64,000 bases of DNA from an uncultured Erysipelotrichaceae bacterium (GTDB lineage Bacteria > Bacillota_I > Bacilli_A > Erysipelotrichales > Erysipelotrichaceae), in assembly GCA_947569705.1 (NCBI GenBank), contig CANOSP010000007.1:1-64000 (forward strand), in the 5' to 3' direction. The stretch's first letter is position 1, and each line of letters starts with the position of its first letter. Positions 8,451 to 16,783 of the stretch are shown piece after piece. The position numbers and the translations under genes were made by a program. Below the pieces are notes generated by a model. That model ran no database searches. It was not told the DNA's origin and was given only the letters and a program-made list of their open reading frames with translations.

Positions 8451-8948
8451 TTAATTCCGCAATCTTTTTATTTTCCTCATTATTTGTACACCCTCTTTGG
8501 TCAATTGATGACTGTCTTTATCTAATACTAATGATTTTGATTCTAAGATTCTATCAATTGCATTCATTGGATCTAAGGAATGATATGCAAAGAATAAATA
8601 CCTAAGCTCTTTACCTTTTATAATCTTATAAGCATTTTTGCTATCAATTTGATAAACATATGATAGATATCTATAAATATACCCTATCCAATACATTTCA
8701 TTAATTGAAAATTTTATTTTTCCATAACTAGATTTACCATATTCTATAGCAAGTTCTTCGAAAATTTCTTCAATTGCCATGCTTTCATTTATAAAGGTTA
8801 AATTATCCATTCTGGAAACAAATTTAGAATTCATAAAACGACGAATAAATATATTCGAACTACATTCTTCTCCGGTAACAGATTGCTCAAAAATTTTACC
8901 TTGTACATCACATAGTAACAAACCAACTTGATCCATTTCTCTTTTCAT
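8451..8948 (-). CDS. Partner protein of the Xre-ART-like gene, possible antitoxin or toxin
   Basis: 165 residues, no signal peptide, no known catalytic motif seen. A segment EMYWIGYIYRYL followed by KGKELRYLFFAYHSLDP recalls small uncharacterised Firmicute proteins found beside DUF3990 genes. The start overlaps the upstream stop by four bases (ATGA), so the two are translationally coupled and share the promoter near 9826. The tight coupling with an ADP-ribosyltransferase-like protein suggests a two-component toxin-antitoxin or abortive-infection unit; which partner is the toxin is not shown by sequence. Confidence 0.6.
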   Translation of the reverse strand: MKREMDQVGLLLCDVQGKIFEQSVTGEECSSNIFIRRFMNSKFVSRMDNLTFINESMAIEEIFEELAIEYGKSSYGKIKFSINEMYWIGYIYRYLSYVYQIDSKNAYKIIKGKELRYLFFAYHSLDPMNAIDRILESKSLVLDKDSHQLTKEGVQIMRKIKRLRN

Positions 8949-9802
8949 AATATATCGTCAATATATTGACCTTGCCCCCTATACTGTCTACGAGCCATTT
9001 TAATTTTGGCATCTCCAACTTTATTATCGTCCAATCTTTTGATTTGATACTTTTCTTTTTCTTTGTTACATAGATAACATCTTTCAACAATTTTTACCTG
9101 ACTCAAGGACTTCTCTGTTTTAAAAACATATTGAAACCCTAAATTAGTGGCCGCTAAACAATGTATACACTGCTCATCAGTAAGTTCACCCTCAATAAAA
9201 CTATCTATGATTCTAAACATTCTGTTATCAGCAATTGGTGCTACTAAATAATCTACGCCTTCTAATTTGTGAATTAGCTTTTTAATAATCGGATGATCTT
9301 CATAGCCATTTAGCCTTTCTCTGAAATATGCTATTGTTAACATCCATTCTTGATTGACTTTATATTCAATGCCAGAAAGATTTTTTGGATTGAAACTTAA
9401 TATATAAACACTAGATGTATTAAACCCACTTACAAATAATGATGACTGCTCAAAACTTTCACCACAGTAAAACCCTTTCCCAAAATCATTATTGGTTTTT
9501 GAATGTTCAATATCAATATTACCCTCTATAATGTTCTTGGCGCCATGATATAATACTAATTTATTCTCATTTGTTAAATCTTCATAATAAAGTTGTGCTT
9601 TAATTTCATTTATGAAGATATTGTTATTTAATGCATAAGTATATATTTTTTCAATATTATTTTCATTTGTATTCATTTTGCCGGTTTCCCATCTTGCTAC
9701 CGTAATGGCATCAACAGCTATTCTTTCAGCAAATTGTTTTTGAGATAAATTAAGTAACTGTCTAATTAATTTAATATCTTCGTCTATTCTGTAATTCACC
9801 AT
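8945..9802 (-). CDS. Xre-HTH fused to DUF3990/ADP-ribosyltransferase-like domain
   Basis: 285 residues. Residues 1-60 form an Xre helix-turn-helix (LSQKQFAERIAVDAITVARWETG). From about residue 80 the pattern LYHGAK...NDFGKGFYC...VAPIADNRMF...LGFQYVFKT matches DUF3990, which belongs to the ADP-ribosyltransferase-fold clan. A Cys-containing tail (RCYLCNK) follows. The GTG at 9814 lies inside the GAGGTG ribosome site, so the ATG at 9802 is chosen. It probably binds its own promoter through paired repeats. Whether the ART-like domain is catalytic is unknown. Confidence 0.7.
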   Translation of the reverse strand: MVNYRIDEDIKLIRQLLNLSQKQFAERIAVDAITVARWETGKMNTNENNIEKIYTYALNNNIFINEIKAQLYYEDLTNENKLVLYHGAKNIIEGNIDIEHSKTNNDFGKGFYCGESFEQSSLFVSGFNTSSVYILSFNPKNLSGIEYKVNQEWMLTIAYFRERLNGYEDHPIIKKLIHKLEGVDYLVAPIADNRMFRIIDSFIEGELTDEQCIHCLAATNLGFQYVFKTEKSLSQVKIVERCYLCNKEKEKYQIKRLDDNKVGDAKIKMARRQYRGQGQYIDDIL

Positions 9803-9825
9803 AAATTCAATCACCTCGCAACTTT

Positions 9826-9854
9826 ATTATAGCACACGTTAGTAAGAAGTTAAA
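9826..9854 (-). promoter_or_regulatory. Promoter of the Xre-ART module
   Basis: Minus strand TTTAAC (9854-9849), exactly 17 bases, TATAAT (9831-9826). It is the best-formed promoter in this accessory region, and one operator-like repeat covers its -35/spacer. Confidence 0.65.
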
Positions 9855-9890
9855 CATAAACTTTAAATTAACGTTCGCTAGTAAAAAGTT
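9837..9890. promoter_or_regulatory. Paired operator-like direct repeats
   Basis: CGTTAGTAAGAAGTT (9837-9851) and CGCTAGTAAAAAGTT (9876-9890) are direct repeats with three differences, 39 bases apart start to start. The first overlaps the -35 and spacer of the module promoter. The Xre domain encoded just downstream is the obvious candidate ligand, giving autorepression. Confidence 0.5.
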
Positions 9891-9918
9891 TATATCCTGT
9901 TCTTTACAGACTCCGTTT

Positions 9919-9963
9919 AAAAAAAAAGAAGCATCCAAACTTCTCACAAAGTCTAAATACTTC
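9919..9963 (-). terminator. Terminator of rplM-rpsI
   Basis: Minus strand stem GAAGTATTTAGACTT / AAGTTTGGATGCTTC (15 pairs with G-U pairs), loop TGTGAG, then a long T run. It lies 25 bases after the rpsI stop and has a decayed counterpart at 8267-8310. Confidence 0.85.
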
Positions 9964-9988
9964 TCTGATCTTCTCACAACAATGATTA

Positions 9989-10393
9989 CTAACGTTTTGA
10001 GAACTGAGGTGCACGACGTGCTGCCTTCAAACCGTATTTCTTACGTTCTTTCATACGTGGATCACGAGTAACAAATCCCGCTGCTTTTAACGCAGGACGA
10101 TAATCCGCACTCGCTTCAATCAACGCACGAGTAATACCGTGGCGCATTGCACCGGCCTGGCCGGTATAACCGCCGCCTTTAACATTAATCTTAATGTCAA
10201 ACTGATTTAAAGTTTCTGTTAATTCTAACGGTGAACGCACAACCATACGCAATGTTTCCAACGGCAAATACTCATCTAAAGTTTTACCGTTTACGGTAAT
10301 GCTACCCTTACCCGGAGTCATGAACACACGGGCAACAGAGGTTTTACGGCGTCCTGTACCATTGTAAGTTACTGTATTTTTCTTCGCTGCCAT
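9989..10393 (-). CDS. rpsI: 30S ribosomal protein S9
   Basis: 134 residues, full length. It has the family [12 protein letters not shown] start and the universal C-terminus QFSKR, whose last Arg reaches the P-site tRNA in known structures. It follows rplM by 14 bases. The 3' end seems to have served as an integration site: a second copy of its last codons and terminator lies at 8267-8342. Confidence 0.98.
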   Translation of the reverse strand: MAAKKNTVTYNGTGRRKTSVARVFMTPGKGSITVNGKTLDEYLPLETLRMVVRSPLELTETLNQFDIKINVKGGGYTGQAGAMRHGITRALIEASADYRPALKAAGFVTRDPRMKERKKYGLKAARRAPQFSKR

Positions 10394-10407
10394 ATTTTCA
10401 TTCCTCC

Positions 10408-10842
10408 TTACTTAATAACCAGCTCTACCGGTTTTTGTGCTGCATGCGGATGCTCGCTGCCTTTGTAAACAAACACGTGCTTACGCTGCACATCACCTAA
10501 TCTCGTATGAGGCAACATACCGTGGATTGCTCTTTCAACCCATTCAACAGTATAGTTTTCCTTCATTGTACGAGCTGTACGCACACGCATACCACCTGCA
10601 TAACCTGAATGATTATAATACTTTTTACCATCCAGTTTATTGCCGGTCATCTCGATTTTATCCGCATTGATTACGATTACATAGTCACCGCAATCAACAT
10701 TCGGTGTATAAGTAGGCTTATGCTTTCCTCTTAATACTGACGCTACTTCAGTTGCTAAACGTCCTAAAGTTTTTCCGGCACCATCGACAACGTACCATGT
10801 ACGCTCCACTTCTGCCGGCTTGATAAATGTTGTTTGACGCAT
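10408..10842 (-). CDS. rplM: 50S ribosomal protein L13
   Basis: 144 residues from the ATG at 10842 ([20 protein letters not shown]), the usual L13 start. AAAGGA lies 8 bases upstream of it. An in-frame ATG three codons earlier (10851) is also possible but abuts the ribosome site. The family segment [18 protein letters not shown] is present. First gene of rplM-rpsI, preceded by its own promoter and a structured leader. Confidence 0.97.
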   Translation of the reverse strand: MRQTTFIKPAEVERTWYVVDGAGKTLGRLATEVASVLRGKHKPTYTPNVDCGDYVIVINADKIEMTGNKLDGKKYYNHSGYAGGMRVRTARTMKENYTVEWVERAIHGMLPHTRLGDVQRKHVFVYKGSEHPHAAQKPVELVIK

Positions 10843-10856
10843 AATTTTCATCCTTT

Positions 10857-10895
10857 CCTAAGTAGTTTCCGGGGCTACATAGGCATTTAAAGCCG
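10857..10895 (-). ncRNA. L13-leader-like RNA before rplM
   Basis: The leader transcribed from 10895 to the rplM ribosome site can form a stem CCTATGTAG / CTACTTAGG around CCCCGGAAA, preceded by a GGCTTTAAATGCC hairpin. This resembles the L13 leader of Bacillota, through which L13 is thought to control its own operon. The match was judged by eye and its second stem is directly beside the ribosome site. Confidence 0.55.
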
Positions 10896-10901
10896 TTTAT
10901 A

Positions 10902-10930
10902 ATTGTACTGTTTTATTGCCTTAAAGTCAA
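10902..10930 (-). promoter_or_regulatory. Promoter of rplM-rpsI
   Basis: Minus strand TTGACT (10930-10925), 17-base spacer, TACAAT (10907-10902). Confidence 0.75.
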
Positions 10931-11068
10931 TAGAAACTTAATAAATTTAAAAATAAATATGCCAAACTTTGAATCATAATACAAAATAACCTGTTCCATG
11001 ATTTAGGAAAGAGCGAAAAACACCAAATATCGCCGCCGATTAAGCATCGAAACGCGCTCCTATTCGTA

Positions 11069-11092
11069 CAAAAAAAAGAGGACGCACCTCTT
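11069..11092 (-). terminator. Terminator of the ecfA1-to-PHP operon
   Basis: Minus strand AAGAGG / CCTCTT hairpin followed by eight T, directly after the PHP gene. Confidence 0.85.
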
Positions 11093-11098
11093 CAAACA

Positions 11099-11890
11099 CT
11101 AAAATCCCTTAAACTCCAAATGATCCACCCGCTGAATCCCCAATACCTCATCTAAGTAATACACTGCCTTATCCCAATAATAAGGATTCTCAAGATCCGC
11201 AAAATGATGTGCATCACTGCCGATAATTGCCGTACTCCCCACTTCCTTCGCAATTTCCCAAAAGCGATGATGCGGATACTCACAAACTTGATTAATCTCA
11301 TTATACGCAGCCCCGGCAAGATTATATTCCAGAGGAATCTGTAATCGCTTCGCTGCCTCACAAATACGATAAGCAATCGCTTCGCAATGCTCATCAAATC
11401 GCGGATAACCGCGCATAAACAATTCCGGATGGCACAAATAAGCATAAAGACCTGTTTCCATCCCGCTGATGCACTCCTGACAATATATATCCAAATACTG
11501 CGGATTACTGCACGCCGTACCAAAGTACACACGCTTTTCATCAGTTAAATAATAATGATTACCGAAAATAATATAATCTACCTGCTCCCGCTTCAAAAAA
11601 TCACGAAGCCAAGGAAGATACTGCGGAAAATACTCAACCTCTAAACCAAGCTTAACAAAAATTTGATCTTTATATTTTTCCTTCAGGGCTAAAACACTCT
11701 GCTTATAATCTTGAAATTTATCAAGCTTCATTCGCATATGAGAAACAAAATCAGTCTGATAATTCCAAGGACTGTGATCGGAAAAACCTAATTCATCAAA
11801 ACCGGCGGCTATCGCACTTTTCACATAATCCTCATCACTGCCGATCGCATGATGACAACGCATCGTATGCGTGTGATAATTCGCTTTCAT
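11099..11890 (-). CDS. PHP-domain phosphatase, histidinol-phosphatase-like
   Basis: 263 residues. The N-terminal NYHTHTMRCHHAIG and GFSDHSP hold the first metal ligands of the PHP fold. GLEVEYF, FGNHYY, CHPE and GSDAHH supply the rest, so the trinuclear metal site looks complete. HisK/HisJ-type proteins of this layout dephosphorylate histidinol phosphate, but no other his gene is in the window, so another sugar phosphate is possible. Its start lies inside truA, with a 56-base overlap, and the HTH motif begins in that overlap, so the overlap is real. Confidence 0.85.
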   Translation of the reverse strand: MKANYHTHTMRCHHAIGSDEDYVKSAIAAGFDELGFSDHSPWNYQTDFVSHMRMKLDKFQDYKQSVLALKEKYKDQIFVKLGLEVEYFPQYLPWLRDFLKREQVDYIIFGNHYYLTDEKRVYFGTACSNPQYLDIYCQECISGMETGLYAYLCHPELFMRGYPRFDEHCEAIAYRICEAAKRLQIPLEYNLAGAAYNEINQVCEYPHHRFWEIAKEVGSTAIIGSDAHHFADLENPYYWDKAVYYLDEVLGIQRVDHLEFKGF

Positions 11891-12632
11891 CGTAATACAC
11901 CTCCGTTAAATACAATCCCTGCGGCTGCGCCTTATAACGACAAGCATGCTTGCTTTTACACTCCAGCATTTCCGTAATCTGTTCCTTGCTTAATTGATGC
12001 TTGCCTGCTTCTATCAATGTTTGCGTAAGCATTCTCACCATGTAGCGCAAAAAGCCGCTCCCCACAAAGCACAAATGAATCCCGTTTTTACATTCTTCCA
12101 CATTTAACTTAAAAATAGTTTTGCTTCTGGGCTTACGCGGATCAATTTTCGCACTGGTGAAGCTGGTGAAATCATGAGTGCCGATAAATACCTGAGCGCA
12201 CTCTCGCATATAATCTGCGTCCAAGGGCATTCTCTCGATTGCCATATAACGCTGATAAAAGGGATTGTCTGTACAATTCGTTATGTAATAATCATAACGC
12301 TTGGCAATCGCAGAAAAGCGCGCATGAAATTCATGATCCGTGACTGCGACCTTCTGAACACGAATATCTTTCGGCAACATACTGTTCATCGCCGCTTTCC
12401 AATGATCACAATCAATTTTCTTATCCGTATCAAAATGGAACACCTGACCGAACGCATGCACTTGCGCATCGGTACGTCCGCTGGCAGTCACTGAAACAGA
12501 GCGCTTATGCATGAGTGACAGCATATCCTCAATTACTTCCTGAACACTTTGTACATTAGGCTGTCGCTGCCAGCCTTGATAACAAGAGCCGTCATATGCA
12601 CAGGTAACTTTGATTCTTCTTACGACAGCCAT
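11835..12632 (-). CDS. truA: tRNA pseudouridine synthase A
   Basis: 265 residues. Converts U38-U40 in tRNA anticodon arms to pseudouridine. The catalytic Asp is in SGRTDAQVHAFGQV, with the family segment FLRYMVRML further on. The start overlaps the ecfT stop by 13 bases. The last 18 codons are shared, in another frame, with the start of the PHP gene; the tail after TEVYYD looks longer than usual. Confidence 0.95.
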   Translation of the reverse strand: MAVVRRIKVTCAYDGSCYQGWQRQPNVQSVQEVIEDMLSLMHKRSVSVTASGRTDAQVHAFGQVFHFDTDKKIDCDHWKAAMNSMLPKDIRVQKVAVTDHEFHARFSAIAKRYDYYITNCTDNPFYQRYMAIERMPLDADYMRECAQVFIGTHDFTSFTSAKIDPRKPRSKTIFKLNVEECKNGIHLCFVGSGFLRYMVRMLTQTLIEAGKHQLSKEQITEMLECKSKHACRYKAQPQGLYLTEVYYDESELSHAYDALSSCDRQ

Positions 12633-13420
12633 GCCATTGCCACCAAACCACCTAAAAGAAGTACCGTAATAAATAACGTGAAATAATCCTTACCCTGCAT
12701 TTTCAACTGCTTATAGCGTGTTCTGGGGCGATCAGGCACATAACCTCTCGCTTCCATCGCATTTGCCAAATCATCCGCATGTTGAAACGCGGAAACAAAC
12801 AAAGGAACGATCAGTGATAAAATTGCCATGATTTTTTCTTTCAGGCTGCCTTCTTCCATATCGACACCGCGCGAAGCCTGTGCTTTCATAATTCGTTGTG
12901 TTTCCTCAATCAAGGTAGGAATAAAACGCAAAGCAATAGAAATCATCATCGCAATCTCATGTGCAGGAACGTGGATCACCTTGAACGGAGACAGCAAATC
13001 CTCAATCCCCAATGTCAGATCAAGCGGTTTTGTAGTCGCGGTCAGCACCGTTGTGAGCATAATCATCAACATTAATCTGACAACAATATATAAAGTCTGA
13101 GACAAGGCACCGCTGTACAAAGCAAAGCTACCGAGCGTAAACAGTACCGTACCCTCATGAATCACCAATACATTAATAATCAATAAAAACACAAGCATAA
13201 ACAACATCGGCTTCATTGAACGCCATAAAAAACTGAATTTCAGCTTTGCCAGCATCGTCAAAGTCAATACGGCAGCGCCGATCACTAAATAGCCGAGCCA
13301 CCCGGCAGGAATAAAAATAGCCACCATCATTAAAATCAAGGCGATAATCTTAGTGCGTGGATCTAATTTATGAATACAGGAATCAATCGGCAAATATCTT
13401 CCGAGCGCAATATTATTCAT
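12620..13420 (-). CDS. ecfT: ECF transporter transmembrane subunit EcfT
   Basis: 266 residues with about five to six membrane segments. The coupling-helix Ala-Arg-Gly type motifs are visible as AQASRGVD and AMEARGYV, which contact the two EcfA ATPases. It forms the energising module for vitamin uptake together with separately encoded S components; none is in the window. It overlaps ecfA2 by 8 bases and truA by 13 bases. Confidence 0.94.
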   Translation of the reverse strand: MNNIALGRYLPIDSCIHKLDPRTKIIALILMMVAIFIPAGWLGYLVIGAAVLTLTMLAKLKFSFLWRSMKPMLFMLVFLLIINVLVIHEGTVLFTLGSFALYSGALSQTLYIVVRLMLMIMLTTVLTATTKPLDLTLGIEDLLSPFKVIHVPAHEIAMMISIALRFIPTLIEETQRIMKAQASRGVDMEEGSLKEKIMAILSLIVPLFVSAFQHADDLANAMEARGYVPDRPRTRYKQLKMQGKDYFTLFITVLLLGGLVAMAWLS

Positions 13421-14273
13421 GAGCTTTCACCTCGTCGGCAATCGCCTTTGCCAATGTATCCATATCGATTAAATCACAAGGAAGCGAAAAGCCGCGCTGA
13501 TTCAGCTCATCACGCAGACGAATCACAGCCGGGGGATTAATTCGCAGCTTTCGCAACAATGTACTGTCCTTGAAAAACTGCTGCTTATCACATGTTTGTG
13601 CAATATGACCGTTGTCTACTACGACGACATGATCACAATAAGTCAAAACATGTTCCATATCATGAGTGACCAATAAGATCGTTTTATTATACTCCTTATT
13701 TAAGCGAACAAATAATTCCATCATATCCTTAGCACCCTGCGGATCTAAGCCCGCCGCCGGTTCATCCAATACAAGAACATCGGGATCCATTGCCAAGATG
13801 CCTGCAATCGCCACTCTGCGCTTTTGTCCACCCGACAACTCAAACGGACTGCGCTCTGCATATTCCTCGCTTAAGCCTACTACTTGAAGCATTTTCTGCG
13901 CCTGCTTCAGCGCTGCTTCTTCACTCATTCCGAAATTCTTGGGGCCGAAGGCAATATCTTGCGCAATCGTTTCCTCAAATAATTGATATTCGGGAAACTG
14001 AAATACAAGTCCGACACGTTTCCGCAATTCTTTTAATTGTTTCGGCTTTTCAACCGCAGTAATCGTCCGATCCAAGACCGTAAGTGATCCCTTTGTCGGC
14101 AATAACAATGCATTCAAATGCTGAACCAAGGTTGATTTACCGCTCCCTGTTTCACCGATAATCGCAGTGATCTTTCCTTCTTCAATCGATAAATCGATCG
14201 CATCCAAAGCCAAATACGCAAACGGTGTGTCCGCATTATACTCATGAGTTAATTTTTCAAATGTAATCGGCAT
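13413..14273 (-). CDS. ecfA2: ECF transporter ATPase EcfA2
   Basis: 286 residues. Walker A GETGSGKST, Q-loop QFPEYQLFE, signature LSGGQKRRVAI and Walker B VLVLDEPAAGLDP are all intact. Second ATPase of the group II ECF energy-coupling module. It overlaps ecfA1 by 25 bases, so translation is coupled. Confidence 0.95.
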   Translation of the reverse strand: MPITFEKLTHEYNADTPFAYLALDAIDLSIEEGKITAIIGETGSGKSTLVQHLNALLLPTKGSLTVLDRTITAVEKPKQLKELRKRVGLVFQFPEYQLFEETIAQDIAFGPKNFGMSEEAALKQAQKMLQVVGLSEEYAERSPFELSGGQKRRVAIAGILAMDPDVLVLDEPAAGLDPQGAKDMMELFVRLNKEYNKTILLVTHDMEHVLTYCDHVVVVDNGHIAQTCDKQQFFKDSTLLRKLRINPPAVIRLRDELNQRGFSLPCDLIDMDTLAKAIADEVKAHE

Positions 14274-15076
14274 AATTCATCCACAACCCCTTCCATCGTC
14301 GTACACGGTTTCGTTTGTAAGCCCTGTGCTTCCAATGCGTGCTGAAGCTTTAACGCAAACGGTATATCCAGCTTTAAATCAATCAATTCCTGTTCATGAA
14401 ACAGCACTTCATCAGGTGTCCCGTCTAAAACAATATGACCCTGATCCAATACAATCACATGATCGCTGTGAGCCACTTCCTCAATATCATGGGTAATCGA
14501 TATAATCGTTAAATTACTTTTTGAGTGAATATCTTGAATCAGCGCATTAATTTCAGCCTTTCCCTGCGGATCAAGCATACTTGTAGCTTCATCAAAAATA
14601 ATAATCTGCGGTTTCATTGCCAATACGCCGGCAATCGCAACCCGCTGTTTCTGACCGCCCGATAATTTTGTCGGCTCACTGTTTAAAAACTTACGCATAT
14701 GAACACGATCAGCGAATTCCTCTATAATATCTTGCATTTCTTCACTCGGCACTTGATGGTTTTCCAAGCCAAACGCAATATCATCCGCAACACTTGCACC
14801 GATAAATTGATTATCCGGATTTTGAAAAACAATTCCGATACGATCACGTATTTCATGGATATTCGCTTCCGATAACTCCAAATCATCTACCGTAATAACA
14901 CCGGTATCACTTTCCAACAGACCGATCATCAACTTCGCAATCGTTGATTTACCGGAACCGTTATGACCGATAATGGTAGTATAGCTTCCCGCTTCAATCG
15001 CAAAAGAAGCATCATGAATCACCTTTTTCTCTTTATCATAGCCGAAAGACAAATGAGACACCTGTATTTTTTTCAT
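14249..15076 (-). CDS. ecfA1: ECF transporter ATPase EcfA1
   Basis: 275 residues from the ATG at 15076. The earlier GTG at 15085 is part of the GAGGTG ribosome site. Walker A GHNGSGKST, signature LSGGQKQRVAI and Walker B IIIFDEATSMLDP are intact. First gene of ecfA1-ecfA2-ecfT-truA-PHP. In many Firmicutes it directly follows rplQ; here four genes lie between. Confidence 0.95.
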   Translation of the reverse strand: MKKIQVSHLSFGYDKEKKVIHDASFAIEAGSYTTIIGHNGSGKSTIAKLMIGLLESDTGVITVDDLELSEANIHEIRDRIGIVFQNPDNQFIGASVADDIAFGLENHQVPSEEMQDIIEEFADRVHMRKFLNSEPTKLSGGQKQRVAIAGVLAMKPQIIIFDEATSMLDPQGKAEINALIQDIHSKSNLTIISITHDIEEVAHSDHVIVLDQGHIVLDGTPDEVLFHEQELIDLKLDIPFALKLQHALEAQGLQTKPCTTMEGVVDELCRLHLKN

Positions 15077-15101
15077 GCTGATCACCTCAAAAGTTCACTT
15101 C

Positions 15102-15130
15102 ATTATACAACAATCCTTACTCATTCGCAA
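15102..15130 (-). promoter_or_regulatory. Promoter of the ecf operon
   Basis: Minus strand TTGCGA (15130-15125), 17 bases, TATAAT (15107-15102), about 30 bases before ecfA1. The operon no longer depends on read-through from rplQ. Confidence 0.65.
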
Positions 15131-15336
15131 TCTTTCACCGCAACCTATTCACTACTTTCAATGTGAATATGAACAATATTTAGTTACTATCTGAAAATTC
15201 ATAAGACGATGCACCTCATAATGATTAAAACCAAATACTGTCACTCATTCATTATCGCATATCAGTATTATCTACCAAAGAATTAATATTTATCAAACAT
15301 AGTAATCACCATACTATTCTTATCAATTCACACTCA

Positions 15337-16677
15337 TCATTGCCTGTTGTCTTTGCCCTTTTTATCAGCTGCCGTAAAAAGATGCATATTACGCTTTGTA
15401 TACACATGACGTGAAATCACAAAACTTTTATCACTTTTAAACTGCTTATTTAAAAAATCAAAATAAGAACCCGGAGAAATAATACCGCTCATGTCAATTA
15501 GATTCAAACCGATCGTACTTAATAAATGCGTAATAAAATAAACACAGTTTGTCGAAAGCACAAAAAAAGTTTTGAATTTCCCGTCGCGATATTTAAAATA
15601 ACAAGCATTCTCCACATTCCTTGTCACTCTGGATAAATAATCCTCACAAGAACCTTCAAAATTAAGTCCTTTTTGTCTTAATTGCTCGTCACACTCAAAT
15701 ACACTTAGCTGCGAAAGCATCTCACAAAGACGAGCTTCAAACGCTTGTTTTTGTTTCTCATTAAAAACGATGCCAAACCCTACCAACACTTTATTCTCGT
15801 TCTTTAAGCAATTGTAAATATACTCGTTTTTCGGTGCAAGCAATACCACACCGTCACCCAAGGTTCCCAGCAAACGACGATGATGAGGATCATAACATCC
15901 GTAAGACAACAAATAACCCTGATATGCAATATCCACATGTCCGAGCATTGCGGGACCGCTCGGAGCCATATGCACAAACACCTCTAGATCAATCGGTATA
16001 TCTGCTTTCATTGCTTCAAAGTCTTCTCGCTCTTGTTCATCTTTGTCCTTACTTAATATGAACTTTATCAAGGCCGGCGGAATCATCGCCGCCATAGAAG
16101 GCGGAAGTGCCAAACGCTGTTTATTTTCGATCTCTTCCTTACGCTTTGCCGGTATCACTTCACGAAGAAAATCCAATAACACATTACTGCCGTATACGAA
16201 AAAATAACAACCCATAACCACATCAATCAACCACGCAAAACGATGCGGCATAAACAATAAAACAAAGGACATAAACAAATCCCCGAACAAGAAAATCAGA
16301 GAATGAAGCCACCCTGGCAGATGATCCTTTATCTTAATCGTAATCACGATGATTTTCACTACGGCATGAAGTAAAATCCAAACTCCGACAGCACGCGGAA
16401 AAAAGGCATAAAACATGCGATCATTCGCCAAGGAGATTATTATCAAAATAATCCAAAACGATACATCTGCCAGTTCCGTAAAGCGATGATTTAACTTACG
16501 GAAATTTAATGCAAAGTTTAAAACCCTTAACACTCCCACAATACTGACCCCGATCACAAAAGTAAAATACAGCCAGTTCCACGGAGACCATTTTTCAAAC
16601 AGGAAGGAACAGCCCAACACACAGAAAAATATTCCGGTTATCAACATAGACAAATAATTAAACCGTTGTTTCAGCAT
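15337..16677 (-). CDS. HdeD/DUF308-like membrane protein with a permuted-papain-like C-terminal domain
   Basis: 446 residues. The first about 190 hold six or so membrane helices in pairs, like HdeD/DUF308 proteins. From about residue 235 a soluble domain begins: VFVHMAPSG...LGHVDIAYQGY, later VLSTNCVYFITHLL. A His in GHVDI followed much later by a Cys in TNCVYF is the order seen in circularly permuted papain folds (LRAT, YiiX, Lnb-like DUF4105), where His comes before Cys. The domain call is by pattern only. Lipid amidase/acyltransferase or peptidase activity is possible. Monocistronic, with its own promoter. Confidence 0.6.
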   Translation of the reverse strand: MLKQRFNYLSMLITGIFFCVLGCSFLFEKWSPWNWLYFTFVIGVSIVGVLRVLNFALNFRKLNHRFTELADVSFWIILIIISLANDRMFYAFFPRAVGVWILLHAVVKIIVITIKIKDHLPGWLHSLIFLFGDLFMSFVLLFMPHRFAWLIDVVMGCYFFVYGSNVLLDFLREVIPAKRKEEIENKQRLALPPSMAAMIPPALIKFILSKDKDEQEREDFEAMKADIPIDLEVFVHMAPSGPAMLGHVDIAYQGYLLSYGCYDPHHRRLLGTLGDGVVLLAPKNEYIYNCLKNENKVLVGFGIVFNEKQKQAFEARLCEMLSQLSVFECDEQLRQKGLNFEGSCEDYLSRVTRNVENACYFKYRDGKFKTFFVLSTNCVYFITHLLSTIGLNLIDMSGIISPGSYFDFLNKQFKSDKSFVISRHVYTKRNMHLFTAADKKGKDNRQ

Positions 16678-16704
16678 ACGGACTCTCCTTTCTCTTAAGC
16701 CTTA

Positions 16705-16732
16705 ATTATAATGATATTTATAAATTAAACAA
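16705..16732 (-). promoter_or_regulatory. Promoter of the DUF308-like fusion gene
   Basis: Minus strand TTGTTT (16732-16727), 16 bases, TATAAT (16710-16705). Confidence 0.5.
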
Positions 16733-16783
16733 GCGTATTTTAAAATAAAACAAAAAGTCATTTTCAAAGTGAAGAAAAAGCAT

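Larger units (their letters stand above)
8343..9927. mobile_element. Probable remnant of an element integrated at the rpsI 3' end
   Basis: The interval between the two rpsI-3'-like copies is AT-richer than the ribosomal genes beside it and holds only two genes, an Xre/ART-like protein and its partner. No integrase or mobilisation gene remains inside it. Boundaries are taken from the duplicated sequence; element status is inference. Confidence 0.45.
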
